Positions 25,089-33,522 of a stretch of 64,000 bases of DNA are shown in pieces. Every line of letters starts with the position of its first letter. The stretch's first letter is position 1. Source of the stretch: Streptomyces sp. NRRL F-5122. GTDB taxonomy: Bacteria > Actinomycetota > Actinomycetes > Streptomycetales > Streptomycetaceae. The stretch is taken from assembly GCF_001507435.1 (NCBI RefSeq), contig NZ_LMWH01000139.1, positions 1 to 64,000 of the forward strand, read 5' to 3'. The position numbers and the translations under genes were made by a program. Below the pieces are notes generated by a model, which had not been told where the DNA came from, did not search any database, and saw only the letters and a list, made by a program, of their open reading frames with translations.

Positions 25089-25484
25089 TCAGGTCCCTCC
25101 CCATAACTCCGGCCCGACCGCGGCCAGTTCGGGAACCATCGTCCGGAACCGCTCATACGAGGAGCGGCACGTGGCATGACGTTCGTACATGCGTGCCGAC
25201 CGGGCCAGATGACGGCCCGAGGTCTCCCAGAGCACCCACACCCAGCCCCCGCCCTCGGCGCTGTGCTGGATCCCGCCGGCGATGTCGGCGTGCCGTTCAC
25301 ACAGCCGGACGAAGGCGGCGCGGCAGCGTGCATGCGTGTCGTACGATGCCGCCGAGACGGCGACCGGGCGACCGTTGGACGCCACCAGCCGCCAGCCGTA
25401 CCGGCCCTCCTCGTCGAGGTCCGTCAGGCATCTCATTCCCAGTACGGGCGCGGCGGATCGCGCCGCTCCCCCGGACTGCCCCAT
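25089..25484 (-). CDS. DUF1508 (YegP-like) two-repeat protein, copy 2
   Basis: The 131-residue protein carries GWRLVASNGRPVAVSAASYDTHARCRAAFVRLCERHADI and VWVLWETSGRHLARSARMYERHATCRSSYERF, the same tandem repeat and spacing as the protein at 22866-23252, including the ERH(S/A)TC...Y(D/E)RF end. The ATG at 25484 is preferred because it follows GGGGGTGGGG as in copy 1; an ATG at 25505 is possible. The two copies flank the secreted protein gene at 23815, suggesting local duplication. Function unknown. Confidence 0.68.
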   Translation of the reverse strand: MGQSGGAARSAAPVLGMRCLTDLDEEGRYGWRLVASNGRPVAVSAASYDTHARCRAAFVRLCERHADIAGGIQHSAEGGGWVWVLWETSGRHLARSARMYERHATCRSSYERFRTMVPELAAVGPELWGGT

Positions 25485-26316
25485 GTCCCCACCCCCGCCG
25501 CCCATCGAAGAGTAAAAACGCAGGTACGGCCTTGCGGGGCGGCACCAGCAATCTACTGAGCCGTAGGTGAGGCCTGACAGGGGAATCCGTCCGCAAGCAA
25601 CGCGCTTCACACCAAAGTGGTCCCTAGGAAACCCCTAGGAAAGGCAAGGAGAAAGCGCTCGCTGCACTCGGCCGGACAACGTTGCCAAAAGAGGGGCGGA
25701 CCCGGCCTCATGGCGCACGAGGGACATTGACGACCGCATCGAGCCGGGGACAAGGGACGATCGCGTATCGGATCCCCGTGCACACGAGGTGTCATGAGCC
25801 CGGCGGCTCCCCTCACTTGTGCGCGGACCGGGGCACCGAGCACGCCGGCGGCGGACGGGCTCCGCGTGCCGTCCGCAGCCGGAGCCGGAGCAGCGACACG
25901 CCGACTCGCCGCCTCGCACTCCCGAGCGGCCCCGCTTCGTGACCGTGCGGCGGGCGGGTGCCAACTCGACCGTCCTCGGGCACAGTCGGGGGGTCCGCCG
26001 ACGGACGGCGGCCGTACCCGCGCCGCGTAGACGTCAAGAACCCGCACGACACGACGCGTTGACGCGACCGAAGACTGCACGCCCGGAGCCGGAACCGACT
26101 CCTCCGTGCCTGACGAGGCATCATCTCGGCGGCGGACGCGGCGAACTCGTCCCGCCGACCGCCACCCGCCGCAGCTCCACAGCCAGGGTTCACGACGCGC
26201 TTGTGATGGTGTCACCCACATTCTTTGGTCGATCCCTGTAATCGGTCGGGCGCCCGCGAGAAGCGGGCGCAGCGGAGGCGTTGCCTCCGGTTTCCCCCTC
26301 CTGATCCGAGGTTGCA
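25485..26316. other. Long intergenic region with 11-bp repeats and possible PHO box
   Basis: About 830 bp separate two divergent genes. CCCTAGGAAA occurs twice at exact 11-bp spacing (25622-25631 and 25633-25642). Near the right end, GTTCACGACGC (26188-26198) and TGTCACCCAC starting at 26210 are two 11-bp periods apart, like Streptomyces PHO-box units. No gene was recognised. Confidence 0.4.
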
Positions 26317-29300
26317 ATGAAGTTGATGGTCGTGAACCATCTGCGCGCGAGACCCCTGCTGGTGGTGCTCGCCACGGCGACCGCACTGGCGGCCGCACCC
26401 GCCGTCGCATACGCGGACGGCGGTCGACCCGCGCCCGTCACCGGCGGAATCCCCTTGGTCAACACGGACGAGAGGATCGGTCCGGGGATCGACATCCAGC
26501 ACGTGAAGGCGCTCGACCAGAAGGGCTGGTACGACGCGCAGTATCTGACCGTGGACCTGTCGGACCGCGCTGTCGGCACGGATCTGCTGACCTCCGGACC
26601 GGTCTCGTCCGGCGGGCCGCTCAGCGAGGCCGCCGACAAGGCCGGCGCCGTCGCGGGCGTCAACGGCGAGTTCTTCGACATCGGCAACTCCAACGCGGCA
26701 CTCGGTGGTGAGGTCCAGGACGGCAAGCTGGTCAAGACCGCCGACATCGGCGGCCGTCAGCACGTCGGCGTCAGCAAGGACGGCATCGCCCAGCTCGTGG
26801 ACCTCACGGTCGACGCGACCGCCAACTTCACGGGCGCGGACCACAAGGTGCTGTCCATCAACGCCGCGAACGGCGGCGGGGTGCCCGCGGACGGCCTGAT
26901 CGCGTTCACGTCCGCGTGGGGCGACTACAGCCGCAACCGCGGCCTGACGGGCGTGTCCAACGACCAGATCGCCGAGGTCCTGGTCAGGAACGGCTCGGTC
27001 GTGTCGGTCACGCCGAACGGTCCCGCGGACTCGGGGACGATCCCGGACGACGGCTTCGTGCTCGTCGGCCGCGGCGCCGCGGCGACCGCGATCCGCGCGC
27101 TGCAGCCCGGCGACCCGGTGAAGCTCGACTACCAGCTCGCCGACCACGCGGCCAGGACGATGAAGTTCGCGCTCGGCCACGGCGGCACCATCGTGTCCGG
27201 CGGACAGGTCGTCAAGGGGCTCGACACCTCGATCGCCCCCCGCACCGCGCTCGGCTTCAAGAACGGCGGCAAGACGCTCGTGCTCGCCACCTGGGACGGC
27301 CCTGGCGGCACCGGCAAGGGCGGCGTCGGTATCGACAAGGAGGCGCGCGACCTCGCCGCGATGGGCGTGGAGACCGCGGTCAACCTCGACGGCGGCGGCT
27401 CGACCACGATGGTCGCCCGCGCGCTCGGCGAGGACACCGCGACCGTCCGCAACGTGCCCTCCGACGGCCACGAGCGCAACGACCCCAACGGCGTGGGCGT
27501 GTTCGTCGCGAAGGGTGACGGCAGACTGCACCGCCTCCTCGTCAAGCCCGCACCGGGTGCGGCGGCGGCCGACGGGAACGTGAAGGTCTTCCCCGGGATG
27601 CACCGCGCGCTCGTCGCGGAGGGCGTCGACGACCACGAGACGCCGGTGAAGCTCGACCCGAGGTCCGTACGGTGGTCGGCACACGGCGCGCCGGTCCCGG
27701 CAGGCACCCTCAGGGCACCGGCCGAGGCCGACGGCACGATCACGGTCGACGCGCACGTGGGCCCTGAGAAGGCGCACGAGAAGGTCACCGTCCTCGGCCC
27801 GGTCGACGGCGTGGAGCTGTCGTCGCAGCGTCTGTCGATCGCCGACGCGACGTCTGACAACGCTGTCACCGTCTCGGTGACCGGCCGCGACGCCGAGGGC
27901 TATACGGCTCCGCTCGACCCGCAGGACCTCTCGCTCGACTACGACCACAGTGTCGTCGACATCAAGTCCGTGAACGGCAAGCTGAAGATCACCCCCCTCA
28001 CCGCCGCGGGCACGATCCTCACGGTCTCGGCCGGTGGCAAATCGGTGAAGCTGCCCATCACGGTCGGCGTGCAGACCAGGACGGTCTACGACTTCGACGA
28101 CGACGTGCTCGCCCGCTGGCGCAACAACAGCACCGCGGCCACGCAGTTCTCGGCGGACCCCGACGGCCTGCGGATCGACTTCAACGCGATGCGCAACGTG
28201 GGCATCGCGGCGGCTTCGTCGGCCCAGCGCGTCCCGGTGCCCGGCCAGCCGCTGCGCGTACGGGTGCGGATCAAGTCGAGCATCAGCGTGCCCAGCGGTC
28301 TGACCTACCTCGGCTATGTCGACGCTGCCGGCAAGAGCGGCGGCGTCTACGGCACCGCCCTGACGGCGAGCAGCGACTGGCAATACGCGACGTTCACGCT
28401 GCCGGCGAGCACGGCGTTCCCGATCTCGATCTCGGGCTTCCAGGGCATCAACACCAATGTCGCCCAGCAGAAGGCGGGCACGTTCGTCCTCGACCGCATC
28501 GAGGCCGACGTCCCGACGGCGATCGACCTGCCCGCCCAGCCCGGCCTGCGGCCCGACCCGCTCGTCTCCGACGACGGCTCGCTGCCCGACGGCCGCGGCA
28601 CATGGCAGTTCGCCACGCTGTCGGACGTACAGTTCACGGCCGACGACCCGGCACTCACCCAGGTCGCGACGGCCGCCATCCAGCGGATCCGCACGACCCG
28701 TCCGGACCTGATCGTCCTGAACGGCGACATCACCGACCGCGGTCTGCCGCAGGACCTCACCCTGGCCCGCAAGGTGCTCACCGACGCCGGGTGCGACCTC
28801 ATCGGTGTCGGCCGGGAGCCGGCGGAGAACAGCACTCCGGACCCGAAGGCCGGCTCCGTCCCGTGCTACTACGTGCCGGGCAACCACGAGTCCTACGGCC
28901 TCGACAACGTCCAGTCGGACCTGACGAACTTCACCGAGGAGTTCGGCAAGCCGTACCGGACGTTCGACCACAAGGGCACCCGGTTCATCCTGCTCGCCAG
29001 CTCCCTCGGGTCGCTGCGCGGGACGGCCTGGGACCAGCTCCCGATGCTGCAGCAGGCGCTCGCCGACGCCGAGAAGGACCGGTCGGTCCGTAACGTGATG
29101 GTGTTCGCCCACCACCCGGTGGACGACCCCGGCGACGCGAAGTCCAGCCAGCTCGGCGACCGCGACGAGGCCGCGCTCGTGGAGCACATGCTCACGGACT
29201 TCCGGAACTCCACGGGCAAGGGCGCCGCGATGGTCGGCTCCCACGCCCAGATCACCGACGTGCACCGGCTCGAGGGTGTGCCGTACATGGTGCTGCCGTC

Positions 29301-29796
29301 GTCGGGCAAGGACCCGTACGGCACGCCCGACCGCGGCGGCTTCACCGGATGGGTCGACTGGTCGGTCGACTCCCGGCGGACCGCGAAGCAGCAGTGGGTC
29401 GAGGCCGACGTGCATGCCTTCGCGCAGTCCATCACGCTCAACACCCCGGACTCCCTCGAGATCGGCGGGACGGCCCAGCTCTCGGGCAGCATCGTGCAGC
29501 CGCAGGGAGTGTCGGCGGGCACGCGCACGGTGCCGCTGCGGTACCCGATGTCGGTCGACTGGAGCGGCTCCTCCAACCTGGCGATCGGCAGCGGGAAGGA
29601 GGCCGTCGAGGCTGCCCGACACAAGGGCAAGGTCGCGATCTTCGACCCGCGGACCCGGACACTGACGGGCCTGCGCCGCGGCTCGGTGACCATATCGGTG
29701 ACGAACGACTCGATGCGCCCTTACACGGACGAGAGCTCGCTCGCACCGATCACGACCTCGAACACCATCCAGGTCGTGCCGGGCTCGCACCACTGA
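26317..29796 (+). CDS. Secreted phosphodiester glycosidase / metallophosphoesterase fusion
   Basis: This 1,159-residue protein has a signal peptide (cleavage near AVAYA). Residues about 70-410 form a phosphodiester glycosidase (NAGPA-like) domain: GVNGEFFDI, RTALGFKN and NLDGGGSTTMVAR near residue 356. About 410-590 look Ig-like, 590-750 like a jelly-roll carbohydrate-binding module, and 760-1015 form a calcineurin-like phosphoesterase: LSDVQFTADD (residue 769), LNGDITDRG, VPGNHES, FAHHPVDD and GSHAQITDVH. The last 140 residues are another beta domain. It probably cleaves sugar phosphodiesters and phosphomonoesters outside the cell to scavenge phosphate. GAGG precedes the ATG. Possible PHO-box repeats lie 100 bp upstream. 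Confidence 0.85.
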   Translation: MKLMVVNHLRARPLLVVLATATALAAAPAVAYADGGRPAPVTGGIPLVNTDERIGPGIDIQHVKALDQKGWYDAQYLTVDLSDRAVGTDLLTSGPVSSGGPLSEAADKAGAVAGVNGEFFDIGNSNAALGGEVQDGKLVKTADIGGRQHVGVSKDGIAQLVDLTVDATANFTGADHKVLSINAANGGGVPADGLIAFTSAWGDYSRNRGLTGVSNDQIAEVLVRNGSVVSVTPNGPADSGTIPDDGFVLVGRGAAATAIRALQPGDPVKLDYQLADHAARTMKFALGHGGTIVSGGQVVKGLDTSIAPRTALGFKNGGKTLVLATWDGPGGTGKGGVGIDKEARDLAAMGVETAVNLDGGGSTTMVARALGEDTATVRNVPSDGHERNDPNGVGVFVAKGDGRLHRLLVKPAPGAAAADGNVKVFPGMHRALVAEGVDDHETPVKLDPRSVRWSAHGAPVPAGTLRAPAEADGTITVDAHVGPEKAHEKVTVLGPVDGVELSSQRLSIADATSDNAVTVSVTGRDAEGYTAPLDPQDLSLDYDHSVVDIKSVNGKLKITPLTAAGTILTVSAGGKSVKLPITVGVQTRTVYDFDDDVLARWRNNSTAATQFSADPDGLRIDFNAMRNVGIAAASSAQRVPVPGQPLRVRVRIKSSISVPSGLTYLGYVDAAGKSGGVYGTALTASSDWQYATFTLPASTAFPISISGFQGINTNVAQQKAGTFVLDRIEADVPTAIDLPAQPGLRPDPLVSDDGSLPDGRGTWQFATLSDVQFTADDPALTQVATAAIQRIRTTRPDLIVLNGDITDRGLPQDLTLARKVLTDAGCDLIGVGREPAENSTPDPKAGSVPCYYVPGNHESYGLDNVQSDLTNFTEEFGKPYRTFDHKGTRFILLASSLGSLRGTAWDQLPMLQQALADAEKDRSVRNVMVFAHHPVDDPGDAKSSQLGDRDEAALVEHMLTDFRNSTGKGAAMVGSHAQITDVHRLEGVPYMVLPSSGKDPYGTPDRGGFTGWVDWSVDSRRTAKQQWVEADVHAFAQSITLNTPDSLEIGGTAQLSGSIVQPQGVSAGTRTVPLRYPMSVDWSGSSNLAIGSGKEAVEAARHKGKVAIFDPRTRTLTGLRRGSVTISVTNDSMRPYTDESSLAPITTSNTIQVVPGSHH

Positions 29797-29820
29797 CAGC
29801 CGTGCGACCGCTGTGAATCG

Positions 29821-29846
29821 GCTCCCGCGCCGTCCGGCGCGGGAGC
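29821..29846 (+). terminator. Terminator after the phosphodiester glycosidase gene
   Basis: GCTCCCGCGCC and GGCGCGGGAGC form a perfect 11-bp stem with a 4-base loop, 24 bp after the stop codon. Confidence 0.8.
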
Positions 29847-30250
29847 CCGTCCGACCGAGGGTCGGCACCCAGGTGCCGGCCCTCGGCATGTCCCGCCCCG
29901 ACGGCGCCATGCCGTTCCTCGCTCCGGAGCGGCCGGCCGGGTACCGGCACCCCCGTGAGCACGGCCCGGAACGCGGATAACCCACGGCCGCCCAGCCGTG
30001 GGTTCTCCGGACCACCACCCGGACGGCGCCCTGCCCACGGCCTCCCCGTCCGGCGCGGGAGCCCTTCCAGCCGCGGCCCGCCGCGCAGGTGCCGGCCTCG
30101 GCCGTTCCTCGTACCGGAGCACCCGGACGGCCGCGGCCACCTCATGAACACGACCCAGGGCGCAAAAAACCCACGGCCACCCGACCGTGGGTTCTCCGGA
30201 CCACCACCCGTAGGCGCCCTCGGGCGCCCGCGGCCTCGCCGTCCGGGTCC
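29831..30250. repeat. Tandem 216-bp intergenic duplication with hairpins
   Basis: CGTCCGGCGCGGGAGCCC occurs at 29831 and again at 30047. Both copies then contain a CAGGTGCCGGCC segment, a GTTCCTCG(C/T)(T/A)CCGGAGC segment, a CCCACGGC/GCCGTGGG-type hairpin (near 29981 and 30166) and GTGGGTTCTCCGGACCACCA. The two units are diverged copies with period 216 bp. Neither copy is coding. The hairpins could act as terminators on either strand. Confidence 0.7.
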
Positions 30251-30276
30251 GGACACGGACCCGGAAGCAGTCGCCG

Positions 30277-30942
30277 TCAGCCGATCGCCAGCAGAACCGC
30301 CAGCAGGACCGCGCCGGCCACCGCCGGGCCGATGATCTCGTACGCCCAGCGCACGCTCGGTTCGCCCTGGGCGCGCTCGGACGCGCCATGGGTCTCGAAC
30401 AGTTCCCTCAGTTCGTCCATGACCTGGTCGGTCTGGGCGCGGGTGGGCTTGTCCGGGAGGGCGGAGGACCGCCCGCGCGAACGGCCGCCCGACGCCGCGC
30501 CGGCCGCACGCGCGGCGGCCATGCTCTGCTGCCGCGCCGCCTTCTTGCGGGCGCGCAGCGAGACGGGAATCGCCCACAGCTGGAACTTGGTACCGGACGT
30601 GGCGACGACCTCGTTCGAGTAGCCGGACTGGAGCGACGCCACCGAGCCCCAGGGCAGCACGATCACCCGGAGCGGATTGCGGATGCGCAGCCGCTCGTCG
30701 TTCGCGAAGACGGCCGGGCGCACGGTGAAGGCGGCGAACGTCGGCAGCACCAGGATCAAGGCGGCCAGCGCCAGCCAGGGTGTGCGGCCGTGGGCGGAGA
30801 CCAGCGCGTCGATGCCGAGCCAGAGCGCGATGGCGAGCAGCAGCACACCGGCCGCGATGCCGGCCGGCGACCGGTAGACACGGTCCCGGGACTCGGGTGC
30901 CGAGTGGTCCGGCGCGGGCGGCTGGTGTTCCGGGGTCGTCAT
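30277..30942 (-). CDS. PH-like domain membrane protein
   Basis: The 221-residue protein has two TM segments (about 28-46 and 54-74), then FANDERLRIRNPLRVIVLPWGSVASLQSGYSNEV, the pattern of bacterial PH (bPH2) domains, a basic Ala-rich segment, and a third TM at the C-terminus (about 198-220). Proteins of this type are widespread in actinobacteria next to deoC; the role is unknown. The ATG at 30942 lies 141 bp from the divergent deoC start. No enzyme motif is visible. Confidence 0.78.
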   Translation of the reverse strand: MTTPEHQPPAPDHSAPESRDRVYRSPAGIAAGVLLLAIALWLGIDALVSAHGRTPWLALAALILVLPTFAAFTVRPAVFANDERLRIRNPLRVIVLPWGSVASLQSGYSNEVVATSGTKFQLWAIPVSLRARKKAARQQSMAAARAAGAASGGRSRGRSSALPDKPTRAQTDQVMDELRELFETHGASERAQGEPSVRWAYEIIGPAVAGAVLLAVLLAIG

Positions 30943-31058
30943 GAAACCGATTCTGCCCGACGGTCACCCCGTACCTCCCAGGCGGTCCCGGGCGCGGCAC
31001 GACATGATGCGGGCCCGTGTCCGGTCCGTATCCGGGACCTCGGGGGGCTGTACAGCCG

Positions 31059-31070
31059 CTACGCGCGTAG
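31059..31070. promoter_or_regulatory. Nucleoside-salvage palindrome in the deoC promoter
   Basis: CTACGCGCGTAG is followed after one base by the -10 hexamer TATGCT (31072-31077) and, six bases later, by the GTG start of deoC. The palindrome therefore fills the -35/-10 spacer of a leaderless promoter, so a bound protein would block RNA polymerase. Confidence 0.8.
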
Positions 31071-31083
31071 ATATGCTCGGCTG

Positions 31084-32085
31084 GTGACCATGCCCACCTC
31101 TGCATCCTCCCCCAAGCTCTCGGCCCCGCGCGAGCAGGGTGGTACCCCCACCGCTCTGGCGGACGTCACCGCGTCCGACAGCACGCTGCGCCGGTTCCTG
31201 CACGGGCTGCCCGGCGTCGACGCGGTCGGCCTGGAGGCGCGCGCCGCCTCGCTCGGCACCCGTTCCATCAAGACCACCGCGAAGGCGTACGCCATCGACC
31301 TCGCCATCTCGATGGTCGACCTGACGACGCTGGAAGGCGCGGACACCCCGGGCAAGGTCCGGGCGCTCGGCGCCAAGGCGGTCCACCCCGATCCGACGGA
31401 CCGCACGACCCCCACGACCGCGGCCGTCTGTGTCTATCCGGACATGGTGGCCGTCGCGAAGGAGGCCGTCGCGGGCTCCGGTGTGAAGGTCGCGTCCGTC
31501 GCCACCGCCTTCCCGGCGGGCCGCGCCGCGCTCGACGTGAAGCTGGCCGACGTGCGCGAGGCCGTGGCGGCGGGTGCGGACGAGATCGACATGGTCATCG
31601 ACCGCGGGGCGTTCCTCGCGGGCAGGTACATGAAGGTGTACGACGAGATCGTCGCCGTGAAGGAGTCCTGCGGGACCTCCGCCCGGCTGAAGGTCATCTT
31701 CGAGACCGGCGAGCTGTCGACGTACGACAACATCCGTCGGGCGAGCTGGCTCGGCATGCTGGCCGGGGCCGACTTCATCAAGACCTCGACCGGCAAGGTG
31801 GCGGTGAACGCCACGCCCGCGAACACCCTCCTCATGCTGGAGGCCGTCCGCGACTTCCGCGCGCAGACGGGGGTCCAGGTCGGTGTGAAGCCGGCCGGCG
31901 GCATCCGCACCTCGAAGGACGCCGTCAAGTTCCTGGTCCTGGTCAACGAGACGGCGGGGGAGGACTGGCTGGACAACCACTGGTTCCGCTTCGGCGCCTC
32001 CTCCCTCCTGAACGACCTGCTGATGCAGCGCCAGAAGCTGGCCACCGGCCGCTACTCCGGTCCCGACTACGTGACGGTGGACTGA
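31084..32085 (+). CDS. deoC: Deoxyribose-phosphate aldolase
   Basis: The 333-residue protein contains the class I aldolase core: VCVYPDMVAVAKE, VASVATAFPAGRA, EIDMVIDRGAFLAG, the Schiff-base lysine in DFIKTSTGKVAVNAT and the second lysine in VGVKPAGGIRT. It cleaves 2-deoxyribose 5-phosphate to glyceraldehyde 3-phosphate and acetaldehyde. It has about 100 extra N-terminal residues compared with E. coli DeoC, common in Streptomyces. GTG 31084 is chosen because TATGCT ends six bases before it, giving a leaderless transcript; ATG 31090 is the alternative. Two aldehyde dehydrogenase genes follow, probably to oxidise the acetaldehyde. Confidence 0.94.
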   Translation: MTMPTSASSPKLSAPREQGGTPTALADVTASDSTLRRFLHGLPGVDAVGLEARAASLGTRSIKTTAKAYAIDLAISMVDLTTLEGADTPGKVRALGAKAVHPDPTDRTTPTTAAVCVYPDMVAVAKEAVAGSGVKVASVATAFPAGRAALDVKLADVREAVAAGADEIDMVIDRGAFLAGRYMKVYDEIVAVKESCGTSARLKVIFETGELSTYDNIRRASWLGMLAGADFIKTSTGKVAVNATPANTLLMLEAVRDFRAQTGVQVGVKPAGGIRTSKDAVKFLVLVNETAGEDWLDNHWFRFGASSLLNDLLMQRQKLATGRYSGPDYVTVD

Positions 32086-32091
32086 TCCTCC

Positions 32092-33522
32092 ATGGCTTTC
32101 GAATACGCACCCGCACCCGAGTCCCGCGCGGTCGTCGACATCGCGCCCTCGTACGGCCTGTTCATCGACGGCGAGTTCGCGGAGGCGGCCGACGGCAAGG
32201 TCTTCAAGACCGTCAGCCCGTCCACCGAGGAGGTCCTCTCCGAGGTCGCCCAGGCCGGCGAGGCGGACGTGGACCGCGCGGTCAGGGCCGCCCGCAAGGC
32301 CTTCGAGAAGTGGTCGGCGCTGCCCGGCTCCGAGCGCGCGAAGTACCTCTTCCGTATCGCCCGCATCATCCAGGAGCGCAGCCGTGAGCTCGCGGTCCTG
32401 GAGACGCTGGACAACGGCAAGCCGATCAAGGAGACGCGCGACGCCGACCTGCCCCTGGTCGCCGCGCACTTCTTCTACTACGCCGGATGGGCCGACAAGC
32501 TCGGCCACGCAGGCTTCGGCTCCGACCCGCGGCCGCTGGGTGTCGCGGGACAGGTCATCCCCTGGAACTTCCCCCTGCTGATGCTGGCGTGGAAGATCGC
32601 CCCGGCGCTGGCGACGGGCAACACGGTCGTGCTGAAGCCCGCGGAGACCACGCCCCTGTCGGCCCTGTTCTTCGCGGACATCTGCCGGCAGGCGGGCCTG
32701 CCCAAGGGTGTCGTCAACATCCTTCCGGGCTACGGCGACGCGGGCGCCGCGCTCGTCGCGCACCCGGACGTGAACAAGGTCGCCTTCACCGGGTCCACGG
32801 CCGTCGGCAAGGAGATCGCGCGCACGGTCGCGGGCACCCGCAAGAAGCTCACCCTCGAACTGGGCGGCAAGGGTGCCAACGTCGTCTTCGACGACGCACC
32901 CGTGGACCAGGCCGTCGAGGGCATCGTGACAGGCATCTTCTTCAACCAGGGCCAGGTCTGCTGCGCGGGCTCCCGCCTTCTGGTCCAGGAGTCGATCCAG
33001 GACGAGCTGCTGGAGTCCCTCAAGCGCCGGCTGTCGACCCTGCGCCTCGGCGACCCGCTGGACAAGAACACCGACATCGGCGCGATCAACTCCGCCGAGC
33101 AGCTGGCCCGGATCACCGCGCTCGCCGAGCAGGGCGAGGCGGAGGGCGCCGAACGCTGGTCCCCCGCGTGCGAACTCCCTTCCTCCGGCTACTGGTTCGC
33201 CCCGACGCTCTTCACGAACGTCACCCAGGCCCACACCATCGCCCGCGACGAGATCTTCGGCCCGGTGCTGTCCGTCCTCACCTTCCGCACACCGGAAGAG
33301 GCCGTGGCCAAGGCCAACAACACCCAGTACGGCCTCTCCGCCGGCATCTGGACGGAGAAGGGCTCCCGGATCCTGGCCGTCGCGAACAAGCTGCGCGCCG
33401 GTGTCGTCTGGTCCAACACGTTCAACAAGTTCGACCCGACCTCGCCGTTCGGCGGCTACAAGGAGTCGGGCTTCGGCCGCGAGGGCGGTCGCCACGGCCT
33501 GGAGGCGTACCTCGATGTCTGA
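32092..33522 (+). CDS. Aldehyde dehydrogenase, catalytic chain (ALDH16-like N-domain)
   Basis: The 476-residue enzyme has the complete family core: GQVIPWNFPLLMLAWK, KPAETTPLSAL, VAFTGSTAVGKEI, the general base in LELGGKGANVVFD and the nucleophile in FFNQGQVCCAGSRL, then EIFGPVLSVLTF. It starts 6 bp after deoC, so the two are co-transcribed, and probably converts the acetaldehyde from DeoC to acetate. Its stop overlaps the start of the next gene, a truncated aldehyde dehydrogenase. Together the two chains resemble the two halves of the ALDH16 family. Confidence 0.93.
   Translation: MAFEYAPAPESRAVVDIAPSYGLFIDGEFAEAADGKVFKTVSPSTEEVLSEVAQAGEADVDRAVRAARKAFEKWSALPGSERAKYLFRIARIIQERSRELAVLETLDNGKPIKETRDADLPLVAAHFFYYAGWADKLGHAGFGSDPRPLGVAGQVIPWNFPLLMLAWKIAPALATGNTVVLKPAETTPLSALFFADICRQAGLPKGVVNILPGYGDAGAALVAHPDVNKVAFTGSTAVGKEIARTVAGTRKKLTLELGGKGANVVFDDAPVDQAVEGIVTGIFFNQGQVCCAGSRLLVQESIQDELLESLKRRLSTLRLGDPLDKNTDIGAINSAEQLARITALAEQGEAEGAERWSPACELPSSGYWFAPTLFTNVTQAHTIARDEIFGPVLSVLTFRTPEEAVAKANNTQYGLSAGIWTEKGSRILAVANKLRAGVVWSNTFNKFDPTSPFGGYKESGFGREGGRHGLEAYLDV

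Noticed and set aside
24773..25570. Long plus-strand reading frame opposite the DUF1508 gene
   Set aside because: It is the shadow of the minus-strand gene with Pro/Arg-rich composition and no family similarity.
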